Assembly (NCBI RefSeq): GCF_002858865.1
Contig: NZ_PJRR01000004.1
Span: forward strand, 124,001-188,000
Direction of reading: 5' to 3'
Length of the DNA: 64,000 bases
Source: Caulobacter vibrioides
Lineage (GTDB): Bacteria; Pseudomonadota; Alphaproteobacteria; Caulobacterales; Caulobacteraceae
In this document: positions 38,400 to 47,901 of the stretch, piece after piece
How the letters are laid out: each line of letters begins with the position of its first letter
Numbering within the stretch: position 1 is the first letter of the stretch
The notes under the pieces: model-generated
What the model was told of the DNA's origin: nothing
Seen by the model: the letters and a program-made list of their open reading frames with translations, nothing else
Databases searched by the model: none
Program-made: the position numbers and the translations under genes

Positions 38400-41300
38400 A
38401 TGGCGTTGAAAACCAAGGTTCTCCTGGCGACGACGATGCTGGGAAGCCTCACGGCTTTCGCTCCGGCCCTCGCCCTGGCGCAGACTGCGCCGGCGGCCCC
38501 GGCTCAGGAAGCGGCGACCGTTGAGGAAGTCGTGGTCACCGGCTCGCGTATCCGCCGCGACCCGACCAACTCCCCGACCCCGCTGATCCAGGTCAGCCGC
38601 GACGACGTCGTGTCGACCGGTCAAGCCAGCGTTATCGACGTCCTGGCCGACATCCCCGCTCTGTCGGGTTCGCTGGTGCCGGAAGACACCACTGGCGCGG
38701 GCCTGAACGACGGTGGTCTGTCGCTGCTGAACCTGCGCGACCTGGGCACCGGCCGCACGCTGACCCTGGTTGACGGCCGTCGCCACGTCGGCTCGAACGG
38801 CGCTGGCCTGTCGGTCGACGTTGACACCATTCCGCGCCTGCTGATCCAGAACGTTGAAGTCATCACCGGCTCGAACTCGGCCCTCTACGGCGCCGACGCC
38901 GTCTCGGGCGTGGTCAACTTCGTTCTGCGCAAGAACTTCGACGGTCTGGAAGTCGACGGCACCGTCGCCCAGATCAACCAGGACGGCCAGCTGAACCGCC
39001 GTCTGTCGGCCCTGGCCGGCCGCAACTTCTTCGATGGCCGTCTGAACGTCTATGCGTCGGCCGAGTACGAGAAGAACGACGAAGTCCGCGACAGCCAGGT
39101 CGACTGGCGCAAGAAGGCCTGGGTCCTGCTGAACCGCGACAGCGACGTCGCCAACAACCAGCCCGACGGCGTTCTGGACAACATCCTGATCAGCGACGCG
39201 CGCACGCTGTCGATCGGTCCGGTGGGCGGCATCACCGTCCTGGCTAACTCCCTGCGTCCGTCGGACCTGAACGATCCGGATATCCCGTTCCAAAGCTGCT
39301 CTGCGGCGATCGCCCCGATGAGCGCGAACTGCTTCGCGATCGAGCCGGGCAACTCGTTCATCTACGATCAGGCGGGCGCCGCCCGTAACCCGTCGTTCGG
39401 CACCTACCGCGACGAGAACGGCTTCCAGCGCGTCACCAACATCGGCGGCGACGGCCTGAACCCGAACACCGACTTCAGCCAGGGCAGCCGTCTGCCGCGC
39501 TCGGTGAACTACCGCTTCCAGGGCGGCGTCAACTTCGACGTCACCGAAGACCTGCAGTTCTTCACCGAAGCCAAGTACGTCAAGGAAGAGACCTTCGACG
39601 AAGGTCAGCAGACCTTCTTCGACATCGGCATCCTGCCGGTCGCGGCCGGCGTGAACCCCTCGTGGTTCTCGAACAGCTCGTTCAACATCGGCCTGGACAA
39701 CGCCTATCTGCCGACCAACGTGCGTAACGCCATCCTGGCCAACACGCGCACGCCGATCACGGCCTTCAATACGACGACCGGCGCGATCACGACGACCCCG
39801 ACCATCTCGGACGTCCGTGCGCGTCACAGCCTGTTCGGCCCGGCGCGCAGCCAGCTGAACGAAAAGGAACTGAAGCGCTTCGTCGCCGGCTTCCGCGGCA
39901 GCAAGGACGACTTCGGCTTCATCCACAAGTTGTCGTTAGAGCTGGGCTACACCTACGGCGAGCTGAAGAACAAGAACTTCGAGCGGGGCGTGGATGCGCC
40001 GCGCTACAAGTTCGCCGCCGACGCCGTCGTGGACACCGCCGGCATCGTCAACGGCAAGCCGGGCGAGATCGTCTGCCGCGTCCAGGTCCTGGACAAGCAA
40101 GGCGCCACCATCCGCGACGACGCCCGTTCGAGCCGTGACGGCCGGACGGTGAACTACGCCAAGGGCACCAAGGCCTACGAAGAGATCACCAACTGTAAGC
40201 CGTTCCGCGTGTTCGGCCCGGGTGGCATGACTCAAGACGCCGCGAACTATCTGCTGGCCGAGATCAACGTCCAGGAAAAGAACGTCCAGCAAGACGCCCT
40301 CGGCTTCGTGTCGGGCGAACTGTGGGACTTCTGGGGCGCTGGCCGTATCGGTCTGGCCGTGGGCGCCGAATGGCGTCGTGAAGAAACCGAAGCGATCGGC
40401 CGTTCGTCCTCGACCGGCGACCGTATCCTGTTCATGAACACGGGTCCGGACTTCCCGACCTCGTCGTACGAGACCAAGGAATACTTCGGCGAATTCCGTC
40501 TGCCGCTGCTGCGTGACCTGCCGTTCGCCAAGAGCGTGGAAATCGGCGCCGCTTACCGGAACTCGGAATACACCACGATCGGCAAGACCGAGACGTACAA
40601 CTTCAACCTGCTGTGGCGCCCGATCCAGGACGTCATGTTCCGGGCCACCTCGGGTAAGTCGGTGCGTGCGCCGACCCTGGGTGAGACCTTCCGTCCGCCG
40701 ACCCAGACCTTCGCCACGATCACCGATCCGTGCGACGCTCGCGTCCTGATCAACCTGACCGACGCCAAGATCAAGGCGAATCGTGAGAAGAACTGCGCCG
40801 CCCTGGGCATCCCGGCCGGCACGAACATCATCTACACGAGCTCTGTGGCCGGTAAGAACGCGGGCAACCCGTTCCTGAAACCCGAAGAATCGTACTCGGT
40901 CACCGCGTCGCTGATCATCACGCCGCGCTTCTGGCCGAAGTCGACCTTCGTGTTCGACTACTATGATATCGAGATCAAGGACGTGATCGCCGCGGTCACC
41001 GCGCAAACGGCGGCCAACCAGTGCGTCAACGGTGACGTGCTGAACGCCGGCATCTGCTCGACGATTACGCGGATCGGCGGTACCGCCTCGGGCACCACGC
41101 CGGCCTACGGCATGATCGACTTCATCCAAGGCTCGGTGAACTACGCCCGGTCGACCAACCGCGGCATCGACTTCCAGTTCCTGTACCGCACCGATGTCCA
41201 AGACATCATCGGCAAGGACTGGGGTCGTCTGAACTATCGTCTGGCCGGCAACTACCTGTTCGAACAGCACGACTTCACCAACATCTCGAACCCGAACGAG

Positions 41301-41681
41301 CACGTCGACTTCGAGACGGGCCTTGGCCTGCCCCGCGTTCGTTTCTCGTCGCGCCTCAGCTGGGAAGTGAACGACAAGCTGGCGGTCACCTGGAACGCCG
41401 ACTGGCAAGCCTCGCAGTGGTTGAGCAACGGCACGCGTCCGTTCGATATCGACGACGCCAAGATCGACCCGGATAACCGCGACCTCCGTTACTACAGCAC
41501 GCGTCCGTTCGTGCAGCACGACTTCACCGTGACTTACGCGCCGCGTGAGCACCTGGTGCTGCGTGGCGGCGTGGTCAACGCGTTCGACCGTGAGCCGGAT
41601 CGTTGGCTGGGCAACTCGACGAGCGACAACTTCGACCTCTTCGGTCGTCGTTTCTTCCTCGGCTTCAACTACAAGATGTAA
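38400..41681 (+). CDS. TonB-dependent outer-membrane receptor (large)
   Basis: A 1093-residue receptor. A signal peptide is at about 1-28 (ending ALAQTAP). A TonB box-like segment EEVVVTGSRIRR is at about 41-52. The plug domain (about 55-170) has VEVITGSNSALYGADAVSGVVNFV. A very large beta barrel ends in a typical FNYKM terminus. The size and the RIRRDPTNSPTPLI start are typical of the receptors common in Caulobacter for plant oligosaccharides, vitamins or peptides, but the ligand is not predictable. Codon use is strongly biased (GGT, CGT, AAG), which suggests high expression. ATG 38400 follows GAGGA. Confidence 0.93.
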   Translation: MALKTKVLLATTMLGSLTAFAPALALAQTAPAAPAQEAATVEEVVVTGSRIRRDPTNSPTPLIQVSRDDVVSTGQASVIDVLADIPALSGSLVPEDTTGAGLNDGGLSLLNLRDLGTGRTLTLVDGRRHVGSNGAGLSVDVDTIPRLLIQNVEVITGSNSALYGADAVSGVVNFVLRKNFDGLEVDGTVAQINQDGQLNRRLSALAGRNFFDGRLNVYASAEYEKNDEVRDSQVDWRKKAWVLLNRDSDVANNQPDGVLDNILISDARTLSIGPVGGITVLANSLRPSDLNDPDIPFQSCSAAIAPMSANCFAIEPGNSFIYDQAGAARNPSFGTYRDENGFQRVTNIGGDGLNPNTDFSQGSRLPRSVNYRFQGGVNFDVTEDLQFFTEAKYVKEETFDEGQQTFFDIGILPVAAGVNPSWFSNSSFNIGLDNAYLPTNVRNAILANTRTPITAFNTTTGAITTTPTISDVRARHSLFGPARSQLNEKELKRFVAGFRGSKDDFGFIHKLSLELGYTYGELKNKNFERGVDAPRYKFAADAVVDTAGIVNGKPGEIVCRVQVLDKQGATIRDDARSSRDGRTVNYAKGTKAYEEITNCKPFRVFGPGGMTQDAANYLLAEINVQEKNVQQDALGFVSGELWDFWGAGRIGLAVGAEWRREETEAIGRSSSTGDRILFMNTGPDFPTSSYETKEYFGEFRLPLLRDLPFAKSVEIGAAYRNSEYTTIGKTETYNFNLLWRPIQDVMFRATSGKSVRAPTLGETFRPPTQTFATITDPCDARVLINLTDAKIKANREKNCAALGIPAGTNIIYTSSVAGKNAGNPFLKPEESYSVTASLIITPRFWPKSTFVFDYYDIEIKDVIAAVTAQTAANQCVNGDVLNAGICSTITRIGGTASGTTPAYGMIDFIQGSVNYARSTNRGIDFQFLYRTDVQDIIGKDWGRLNYRLAGNYLFEQHDFTNISNPNEHVDFETGLGLPRVRFSSRLSWEVNDKLAVTWNADWQASQWLSNGTRPFDIDDAKIDPDNRDLRYYSTRPFVQHDFTVTYAPREHLVLRGGVVNAFDREPDRWLGNSTSDNFDLFGRRFFLGFNYKM

Positions 41682-41705
41682 GCCGAGACCTTCGGGTCAA
41701 AGCGG

Positions 41706-41736
41706 AAAGGGGCGGTCTTCGGACCGCCCCTTTTTC
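41706..41736 (+). terminator. Terminator of the first TonB receptor
   Basis: AAAGGGGCGGTC (41706-41717) pairs with GACCGCCCCTTT (41722-41733) around TTCG and continues into T residues. Confidence 0.9.
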
Positions 41737-41805
41737 TTTGCCGATAGGGCGCGAAAAAGCCGCCGCCGACGGGCGGCGGCGGCATGTTCGAGGCGTTAGC
41801 GGGGC

Positions 41806-42228
41806 TCAGTCCAGGTCGCGCGGGCCGAACGAGCGCGGCAGCAGGTCCCAGAACGCCACCCGCTCGGTGGGCTTGCCACCCTGCACCGAGATGATCTCGC
41901 AGGTCTCGCCGGCGAATTCGGCGATGCGCTGGCGGCACCCGCCGCAGGGCTGGACCACAGCGTCCGAGCCGGCGGCGATCAGCACCTTGTCGATGCGGCG
42001 CGCGCCGGCGGCCGTGATCATCGCTCCGATCGCCGTCTGTTCGGCGCAGGTGCCCTGCGGATAGGCGGCGTTCTCGACATTGACGCCGTAGTGGACCGCC
42101 CCGGTCTCGTCGATGACCGCCGCCGCCACCGTGAACTTCGAATAGCGGGCGTAGGCTCGCGACAGCAGCGGCGGCAGCGCGGCGGCGATCTCGTCCTCAA
42201 CAGCTTTAGAAACGGTGTCGGCGTTCAT
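41806..42228 (-). CDS. cdd: Cytidine deaminase
   Basis: A 140-residue, single-domain, tetrameric-type deaminase. Zinc ligands are in NVENAAYPQGTCAEQTA (Cys and catalytic Glu) and QPCGGCRQ (two Cys), the C-A-E plus P-C-x-x-C signature. It converts cytidine and deoxycytidine to uridine forms in nucleoside salvage. The start at ATG 42228 follows GGCAGGAAC. It stands alone, convergent with the TonB receptor. Confidence 0.93.
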   Translation of the reverse strand: MNADTVSKAVEDEIAAALPPLLSRAYARYSKFTVAAAVIDETGAVHYGVNVENAAYPQGTCAEQTAIGAMITAAGARRIDKVLIAAGSDAVVQPCGGCRQRIAEFAGETCEIISVQGGKPTERVAFWDLLPRSFGPRDLD

Positions 42229-42265
42229 CGGTGTTCCTGCCCTCCGGCAAGATCGCGCCGGGGTC

Positions 42266-42314
42266 AGAGCGTGACGCCGAAAGTGGGAACCGGTTTCGGC
42301 GCGAGTCACGCTCT
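42266..42314. repeat. Palindromic repeat (AGAGCGTGAC type)
   Basis: AGAGCGTGAC (42266-42275) pairs with GTCACGCTCT (42305-42314), with an inner GCCGAAA/TTTCGGC stem. It stands upstream of cdd, next to a second element. Confidence 0.85.
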
Positions 42315-42327
42315 AAGTGTTTGATTT

Positions 42328-42378
42328 AGAGCCTCGTTATCGCGTCAAAACGATTCCGTTTTTGACGCGCGAGGCTCT
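42328..42378. repeat. Family C palindromic repeat, copy 2
   Basis: AGAGCCTCG (42328-42336) pairs with CGAGGCTCT (42370-42378), with an inner CGCGTCAAAA/TTTTGACGCG stem. It lies between cdd and the BolA gene. Confidence 0.85.
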
Positions 42379-42445
42379 AGAGGCAATCAGCCACCACGTC
42401 GCCGCGCAAGCAGAAAGTAAGTCTGAACTTACCTTTTGCGCGATC

Positions 42446-42721
42446 TTATGCGTCTCCGGGCGCCGATGCGTGGATCGACAGCGCGTGCACCGGCCCCGCC
42501 AGTTCTTCGGCCAGGGCGTGCATCACCATTCGCTGGCGCATCACCCGCGTCTTGCCCGCGAAGGCCTGCGACTCGATCCGCAGGTTGAAGTGGCTTTCGC
42601 CCGCGCCCGTGTGGCCCGCATGGCCATGATGCCGGTCGCTGTCATCGACCAGTTCTAGGGCGGACGGTGAAAAAGCCGCTTCCAACTTGCGGCGGATGGT
42701 CTCGGCGACGGCGCCCATCAT
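42446..42721 (-). CDS. BolA-family protein
   Basis: A 91-residue BolA protein with VAETIRRKLEAAFSPSALELVDDS at the start, GESHFNLRIESQAFAGKTRVMRQRMV in the middle (the conserved His and the S-H-F-x-L core) and ALAEEL before the end. The HHGHAGH stretch adds histidines that may bind iron-sulfur clusters together with a monothiol glutaredoxin, as known for BolA partners. Two adjacent Met codons make the start uncertain by one codon. Divergent from the J-domain gene 56 bp away, an arrangement frequent in alphaproteobacteria. Confidence 0.88.
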   Translation of the reverse strand: MMGAVAETIRRKLEAAFSPSALELVDDSDRHHGHAGHTGAGESHFNLRIESQAFAGKTRVMRQRMVMHALAEELAGPVHALSIHASAPGDA

Positions 42722-42777
42722 ACGTCTCTTGCTTGTCAATCCTTGAACGCAAATAGCGCGGCCTTACTCTAGACGCC

Positions 42778-43428
42778 ATGAACCGGCCGTTCGAGTACCG
42801 TCCCAAATTTTACGACATCCGGGTCCGGCCCCCCAAGGAGGGCGAGGAGGATCCGGCGCACGATGTCCTGGGCCTCAAGCCCGGCGAGAAGCGCTGCGAC
42901 CATCCCGACTGTCGCCTGGCCGGATCGGCCAAGGCGCCGAAGTCGCGCGACATGCCGGGCGACCACTACTGGTTCTGTCAGCGGCACGCGGCCGAGTACA
43001 ACAAGAACTGGAACTTCTACGCCGGCATGAGCGAGGCCCAGATCCGGGCCGAGCAGGAGAGCGAGCGGATGACCGGCGGTCGTCCGACCTGGAGCTTCAA
43101 GGCCGACGCCAATTCGCGCGAGGCCGCCGCCATGGCCGCCCGCGACGCGCGCCACTTCGCCGACCCCTTCGGCGTCTTCCGCGCCCAGCAGCGCCGGGCC
43201 GAGGCCGAGCGTTCGGCGGCCGAGCGCCGTCTAGGCAAGCTGGAGCGCCAGGCCCTGGCCGACCTCGACCTTGAGGCCACGGCCGACAGCGCCGCGATCC
43301 GGGCGCGCTACAAGGAACTGCTCAAGCGCTGCCACCCCGACGCCAACGGCGGCGACCGCAGCGCCGAGCACAAGCTGCAGCGCGTGATCAAGGCCTATAA
43401 GCAGCTGCAGAAGTCGGGGATGGTGTAG
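42778..43428 (+). CDS. J-domain protein with an N-terminal Cys/His region
   Basis: A 216-residue protein. The C-terminal J domain (about 150-215) contains RYKELLKRCHPDANGGDRSAEHKLQRVIKAYKQL with the HPD tripeptide that stimulates Hsp70. The N-terminal half contains CDHPDCR and HYWFCQRHAAEYNKNWNFY, a Cys/His pattern that may bind zinc. It is widespread in alphaproteobacteria next to bolA or cobS genes, with unknown role. The J domain at the C-terminus rather than the N-terminus is its unusual feature. Confidence 0.88.
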   Translation: MNRPFEYRPKFYDIRVRPPKEGEEDPAHDVLGLKPGEKRCDHPDCRLAGSAKAPKSRDMPGDHYWFCQRHAAEYNKNWNFYAGMSEAQIRAEQESERMTGGRPTWSFKADANSREAAAMAARDARHFADPFGVFRAQQRRAEAERSAAERRLGKLERQALADLDLEATADSAAIRARYKELLKRCHPDANGGDRSAEHKLQRVIKAYKQLQKSGMV

Positions 43429-43435
43429 CCACCCC

Positions 43436-43552
43436 GTGTCATCCCGGGCGGCAAAGCCGACCCGGGACCCAGGGGGTGACAAGGCGCTGTGCGGACCGCC
43501 ACTGGGTCCCGGCTCTACAGCCCGCTGCGCGGTCTTCCGGCCGGGATGACAC
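43436..43552. repeat. Family A repeat, copy 7
   Basis: Full copy between the J-domain gene and aroB: GTGTCATCCCGGGCGG to CGGCCGGGATGACACC, with inner CCCGGGACCCAGGGG and its complement. It starts 7 bp after the J-domain stop. Confidence 0.88.
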
Positions 43553-43603
43553 CGCGTCTTGGATTGTCGGGTTGAGAGGGTTCCCTCGAAACCCGACAGG
43601 CTC

Positions 43604-44716
43604 CTAGACCGCGCCTTCCTCAACCAGGAACGCCTTCAGCGCCGCGCGATCGACGTCCTTGGCGACGAACGCATCGCCGATGCCGCGCGCCAGCACGAAG
43701 GTCAGCTTGCCGCCTTCGGCCTTCTTGTCCTGGCCGCAGTGAGCGATCAGGGCGTCGGCGCTGAAGGGCTCGGGGCGCACATCGGCCAGCGTGGTCGGCA
43801 GGCCGGCGGCCTTGATGGCCGCCTGCGCGCGCACCGCGTCCTGGCTGGGGCAGAGGCCGAGCCTAGCCGAGAAGCGGAACGCCTGGGCCATGCCCACCCC
43901 GACGGCCTCACCGTGCTTGAGAGCGTCGCCAAAGCCCATCTCGGCCTCGATGGCGTGACCGAAGGTATGGCCGAGATTCAAGAGCGCGCGGCGTCCGGCT
44001 TCCTTTTCGTCCTCGGCGACGATCTCGGCCTTCATCTCGACGCTGCGGCCGACGGCGCGCACCAGGGCGTCGATGTCGCGATCCAGCACCGCCTGGACGT
44101 TGGTCTCCAGCCATTCGAAGAAGGAAAAGTCGCCCAGGAGCCCGTACTTGATGATCTCGGCATAGCCGCAGGCCAGCTCGCGGGCGGGCAGGGTGGCCAG
44201 CACATCGAGGTCGGCCAGAACCAGGCGCGGCTGGTGGAAGGCCCCGATCAGGTTCTTGCCGCGCGGGGTGTCGATGGCGGTCTTGCCGCCCACCGAGCTG
44301 TCGACCTGGGCCAGCAGGGTGGTCGGGACCTGCACGAAGTCGATGCCGCGCTTGTAGATCGCCGCCGCAAAGCCGGCGAGGTCGCCCACGACGCCGCCGC
44401 CCAGGGCCACGATCTGGTCGCCGCGCTCCAGGTTCAGGGCCAGCAGGCGGTCCGACAGATCGGCCAGGCCCTCAAAGCTCTTGCTCTCCTCGCCGGGCGC
44501 GATGGTGATGACGTCCACGGTGATCCCGGCGCCTTGCAGCGCGGCGGAGAGACGCTGGCCGTGATGGGCGCCGACATGGGCGTCGGTGACGACGGCGACG
44601 CGCTTGCGCTTGCCCAGCACGGCGGCGACACGCTCGCCGGCCTGATCCAGCAGGCCAGGCCCGATGACGACGTCATAGGCGCGCTCGCCCAGGCCCACGG
44701 GGACGGTGCGGATCAT
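43604..44716 (-). CDS. aroB: 3-Dehydroquinate synthase
   Basis: A 370-residue enzyme of the shikimate pathway. The NAD-binding motif is [45 protein letters not shown] (about 100-145), the most recognisable AroB block. GHTFGHAIE (about 248) supplies the zinc His ligands. It makes 3-dehydroquinate from DAHP. It lies 9 bp downstream of aroK on the same strand, so both are probably one transcript. Confidence 0.96.
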   Translation of the reverse strand: MIRTVPVGLGERAYDVVIGPGLLDQAGERVAAVLGKRKRVAVVTDAHVGAHHGQRLSAALQGAGITVDVITIAPGEESKSFEGLADLSDRLLALNLERGDQIVALGGGVVGDLAGFAAAIYKRGIDFVQVPTTLLAQVDSSVGGKTAIDTPRGKNLIGAFHQPRLVLADLDVLATLPARELACGYAEIIKYGLLGDFSFFEWLETNVQAVLDRDIDALVRAVGRSVEMKAEIVAEDEKEAGRRALLNLGHTFGHAIEAEMGFGDALKHGEAVGVGMAQAFRFSARLGLCPSQDAVRAQAAIKAAGLPTTLADVRPEPFSADALIAHCGQDKKAEGGKLTFVLARGIGDAFVAKDVDRAALKAFLVEEGAV

Positions 44717-44725
44717 GCGAACTCC

Positions 44726-45328
44726 TTAAGCGTGGGCCTGACGCAGCGCCGTCAGAATGGCCTCGACCGCCACCATGTGCGGGGTGTCGCCGGTCTCGAC
44801 ATGGACTTGCGCCTCGGCATAGGCCGGATAGCGGGCTTCGGCGAGCTCGGTCAGCACCTTCACCGGGTCCTTGCCGCGCACCAGCGGGCGGTTGTCCTTG
44901 CGCGAGACGCGGCGGGCCAGGAGCTCGACATCGGCCTTCAGCCAGACCGAGACGGCCTTCTCGTTGATCAGGGCGCGGGTCTCGGCGTTGACGAACGCGC
45001 CGCCGCCGGTGGCCAGCACGTGCGGCGGCTCGTCCAGCAGCCGGGCGATCACCCGGCGTTCGCCGTCGCGAAAGGCCGGCTCACCCAGCTCGGCGAAGAT
45101 CTCGGAGATCGAGCGTCCGGCGGCGGCCTCGACCTCATTGTCGGCGTCGCGGAACGGCAGGCCCAGCACATGGGCCAGCCGCCGCCCGACGCTGGACTTG
45201 CCCACGCCCATCAGGCCCACCAGCACGATGGTCTTGGCGCGCAGCGGCGCCAGGTCGTCGGAGACGATGGGCGCGACCTCTGGGGCGGCCTCTGGGGCGG
45301 TGTCGGGCGTTTGATCGGTCTCGGTCAT
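44726..45328 (-). CDS. aroK: Shikimate kinase
   Basis: A 200-residue kinase with Walker A GLMGVGKSSVGRRLA at about residue 38 and shikimate-binding FRDADNEVEAAAGRSISEIFAELGEPAFR. The ATP-lid Arg is in LLARRVSRKDNRPLV. The first 25 residues (TPDTAPEAAPEVAP) are an Ala/Pro-rich extension beyond the usual 175 residues. It phosphorylates shikimate in aromatic amino acid synthesis and leads the aroK-aroB unit. Divergent from the next secreted-protein gene. Confidence 0.95.
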   Translation of the reverse strand: MTETDQTPDTAPEAAPEVAPIVSDDLAPLRAKTIVLVGLMGVGKSSVGRRLAHVLGLPFRDADNEVEAAAGRSISEIFAELGEPAFRDGERRVIARLLDEPPHVLATGGGAFVNAETRALINEKAVSVWLKADVELLARRVSRKDNRPLVRGKDPVKVLTELAEARYPAYAEAQVHVETGDTPHMVAVEAILTALRQAHA

Positions 45329-45404
45329 GATGCGGTCGCGGGTTTACACGAGGCTAGGCCAAAGCGCCAAGTTTGCGAGCGCCGAAGTTTGCGAGAGCCC
45401 TGTC

Positions 45405-46889
45405 ATGCGTCATAACCGGTCCATGCCTCATTCGATGCGTCTTCCGTCCCTGATCGCCCTGACCGCCGCCCTGCTGGCGCCCACCCTGGCCGCCGCCCAG
45501 GAAGAGGTGAGGGTCAAGAGCCTGGCCGCGCCGGACTATTTCTCGAGCGCCTTGGCCGATACCGGTCTGCCGACGGATCTTTGGAAGGACACCGCGCCGG
45601 ACATCCTGCGCGAGACGCTGCCCCGGATCGGCGGTCCGCGCGGCCTGTCGCCGGCCTTCGCCGATCTGGCGCGGCGGATGCTGTCGACCGGCGCCAACGC
45701 CCCCGCGCGCATCGGCGAGGATGTCGAGATGGGCGCCCAGCGGGCTCTGGCCCTGATCGCGCTGGGCGAGGCCCGCGCCGTGGACGGCCTGCTGGATCGC
45801 ACCCCGGGCGCGGCCGGCAGCTCGGCCCTGTCGATGGCCGCAGCCGAGGCGGCGTTGATCACCGGCGCCGATGACAAGGCCTGCGCCGTGCAGGACGCCC
45901 TGACCGTGGATCGCGGCGGCGCCTACTGGCTGCGCCTGCGCGCCTTCTGCCAGCTGAGGGCCGGACAGGAGGACGCCGCCCAGCTGACCTTCCAACTGGC
46001 TCAGCAGCAGACCAAGGACGCCGACTACGCCCGGCTGATGGGCGCGGCGCTGGCGGGGACCGCGCCCGGCGCGGCCTCGCTGAAGAACGGCGTCAACTAC
46101 GCCCTGTCGCGCCGCCTGAACCTGGACACCCAGTCGGCCGCCGCCGTGGCGTCCGCCGCGCCGGCCCTGAAGCCGCTGACCCGCCCGGCGGCGGGCGATC
46201 TCGCCGGCGTTGCGCCGGGCGCGGACCTGACCGCCGCCGAGGCTGCGGCCCTGGCGTTCCTGCGTCAGGCCAAGACGCTGGCGGCCTTCGTCGACGCGGC
46301 GCAGGCCTCGGCCGGTCCCATCGCGGCGCTGGCCGCGGCGGGCGGCCCGCTGCAGGACCCGGTGCTGATGGCCCGCGCGGCCGTGGCGGCGGGCGATCTG
46401 GCCAGCGCCCAGACGATCCGGGCGCGGCTGGTGCAGGACAGCATCCCCGGCGCCGGCGGCGCGGACCTGGCCCTTCTGGACGCCCTGATCACGGCGGCTT
46501 CCGGCAAGACCGACAATCAGGTGCTGGGCGCCCTGGTGGCGCGTGGGGCCAGCGGCGGCGCTCGCTCGCCCGCCCAGGCCGCCGCCCTGCTGCTGGCCAG
46601 CCTGGGCGGAACCCTGGACGCCGACGCGCGGGGGCAGGTCTATGGTTTCGACGCGGGCAAGTCGGCGGCCCCGCCGGCTCGCCTGCAACTGCTGGACGAC
46701 GCGGGCGCGGCCAAGCGTTCGGGCGAGGCGGGGCTTCTGGCCCTGTCGATCGCCGCCGACGCCGGGCTCGCCGGACCCGCGCCGGTCGACCGGGCTCGGA
46801 TCGCGCGGGCCCTGCACCAGGCGGGCCTGGACGCCGACGCCCGCGCCATCGTCGTCGAGGGCCTCCTGGGCCTGGCCTACGCCAAATGA
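45405..46889 (+). CDS. Secreted protein of unknown function, Ala-rich helical repeats
   Basis: A roughly 494-residue protein with a signal peptide (about 13-30, ending LAAAQEE). It is very rich in alanine and leucine, with helical segments of tetratricopeptide-like length (AACAVQDAL- and QLTFQLAQQ-type helices), but I see no defined TPR or Sel1 motif. It overlaps xerD by 4 bp (ATGA) and lies in the aroK/xerD neighbourhood seen in Caulobacterales. In-frame starts at 45423 and 45435 are alternatives because the signal peptide would still be intact. Confidence 0.78.
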   Translation: MRHNRSMPHSMRLPSLIALTAALLAPTLAAAQEEVRVKSLAAPDYFSSALADTGLPTDLWKDTAPDILRETLPRIGGPRGLSPAFADLARRMLSTGANAPARIGEDVEMGAQRALALIALGEARAVDGLLDRTPGAAGSSALSMAAAEAALITGADDKACAVQDALTVDRGGAYWLRLRAFCQLRAGQEDAAQLTFQLAQQQTKDADYARLMGAALAGTAPGAASLKNGVNYALSRRLNLDTQSAAAVASAAPALKPLTRPAAGDLAGVAPGADLTAAEAAALAFLRQAKTLAAFVDAAQASAGPIAALAAAGGPLQDPVLMARAAVAAGDLASAQTIRARLVQDSIPGAGGADLALLDALITAASGKTDNQVLGALVARGASGGARSPAQAAALLLASLGGTLDADARGQVYGFDAGKSAAPPARLQLLDDAGAAKRSGEAGLLALSIAADAGLAGPAPVDRARIARALHQAGLDADARAIVVEGLLGLAYAK

Positions 46890-47803
46890 GCCAGGGCGAG
46901 GCCTGGGCCGACGCCTTTCTCGAAATGATGGCGGTCGAGCGCGCCGCCGCTCGCAACACCCTGACCGCCTATGGCAAGGACCTGGAGGACGCGCGCGGCT
47001 TTCTCAGTCGCTCGGGCCATGACCTGCACGATGCGGACGCCGAGACGATCGAGGCCTATTTCCAGGACCTGGGCGCGCGGGGCCTGTCGCCCGCCACCGC
47101 CGCCCGTCGCCGCTCGGCCGTGCGGCAGTTCTATCGCTTCGTGCTGGGCGAGGGTTGGCGCACCGACGATCCGTCCCGCCGTGTCGCCGCGCCCAAGGCC
47201 GGCCGCCCCTTGCCCAAGGTGCTGGAGCGCGACGAGATCGAACGACTGCTGGCCGCCGCGTCCGCCAAGGACAGCGCCCAGGGCCTGCGTCTGGCCTGCA
47301 TGATCGAGCTGATCTACGCCTCGGGCCTGCGGATCTCCGAACTGCTGGCCCTGCCGCTGTTGGCCCTGGCGCGCGATCCGGCCTATCTGATCGTCAAGGG
47401 CAAGGGCGGCAAGGAACGGCTGGCGCCCCTGAACGACGCGGCCCGGGCGGCGGTGAAGGCTTATCTGGTCGAGCGTCCGGCGTTCCTGCCCAAGGGGCAA
47501 AAGGACAGTCCGTGGCTGTTTCCCTCGCGCGGCGCGACGGGACGCCTGACCCCGCGCCGGGTGGGGCAACTTCTCGAGGACGCCGCCATCGCCGCCGGCA
47601 TCGATCGCCAGAAGGTCAGCCCCCACGTCCTGCGCCACGCCTTCGCCACCCACTTGCTGGAGGGGGGCGCGGACCTCCGCGTGATCCAGACCCTGCTGGG
47701 CCACGCCGACATCGCCACCACCCAGATCTACACCCACGTGGCCGGTGAGCACCTGGCCCACATCGTCCAGACCAAGCACCCGCTGGGGCGCAGGAAGGGG
47801 TAG
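46886..47803 (+). CDS. xerD: Site-specific tyrosine recombinase XerD
   Basis: A 305-residue tyrosine recombinase. The N-terminal core-binding domain is at about 5-90. The catalytic residues are Arg in ASGLRISELLAL, Lys in VKGKGGKERL, the HxxR in SPHVLRHAFATH, His in LLGHADIATT and the nucleophile Tyr in QIYTHV, close to the end. With XerC it resolves chromosome dimers at dif. The gene start overlaps the preceding stop (ATGA), indicating translational coupling. Confidence 0.94.
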   Translation: MSQGEAWADAFLEMMAVERAAARNTLTAYGKDLEDARGFLSRSGHDLHDADAETIEAYFQDLGARGLSPATAARRRSAVRQFYRFVLGEGWRTDDPSRRVAAPKAGRPLPKVLERDEIERLLAAASAKDSAQGLRLACMIELIYASGLRISELLALPLLALARDPAYLIVKGKGGKERLAPLNDAARAAVKAYLVERPAFLPKGQKDSPWLFPSRGATGRLTPRRVGQLLEDAAIAAGIDRQKVSPHVLRHAFATHLLEGGADLRVIQTLLGHADIATTQIYTHVAGEHLAHIVQTKHPLGRRKG

Positions 47804-47901
47804 GGGGCCGGCATTGACGCGCCACGGGGCCATCGCCTAGGAAATCCCCCACGAAATCTACGGGTTTGCCTCGCGGCCGCCCGCGCCTCGAAAGGCCTCC
47901 C

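Noticed and set aside
38295..41552. Two long minus-strand frames (543 and 538 codons) over the TonB receptor
   Set aside because: They mirror the receptor's biased codon use and have no motif, whereas the receptor has a signal peptide, plug and barrel end.
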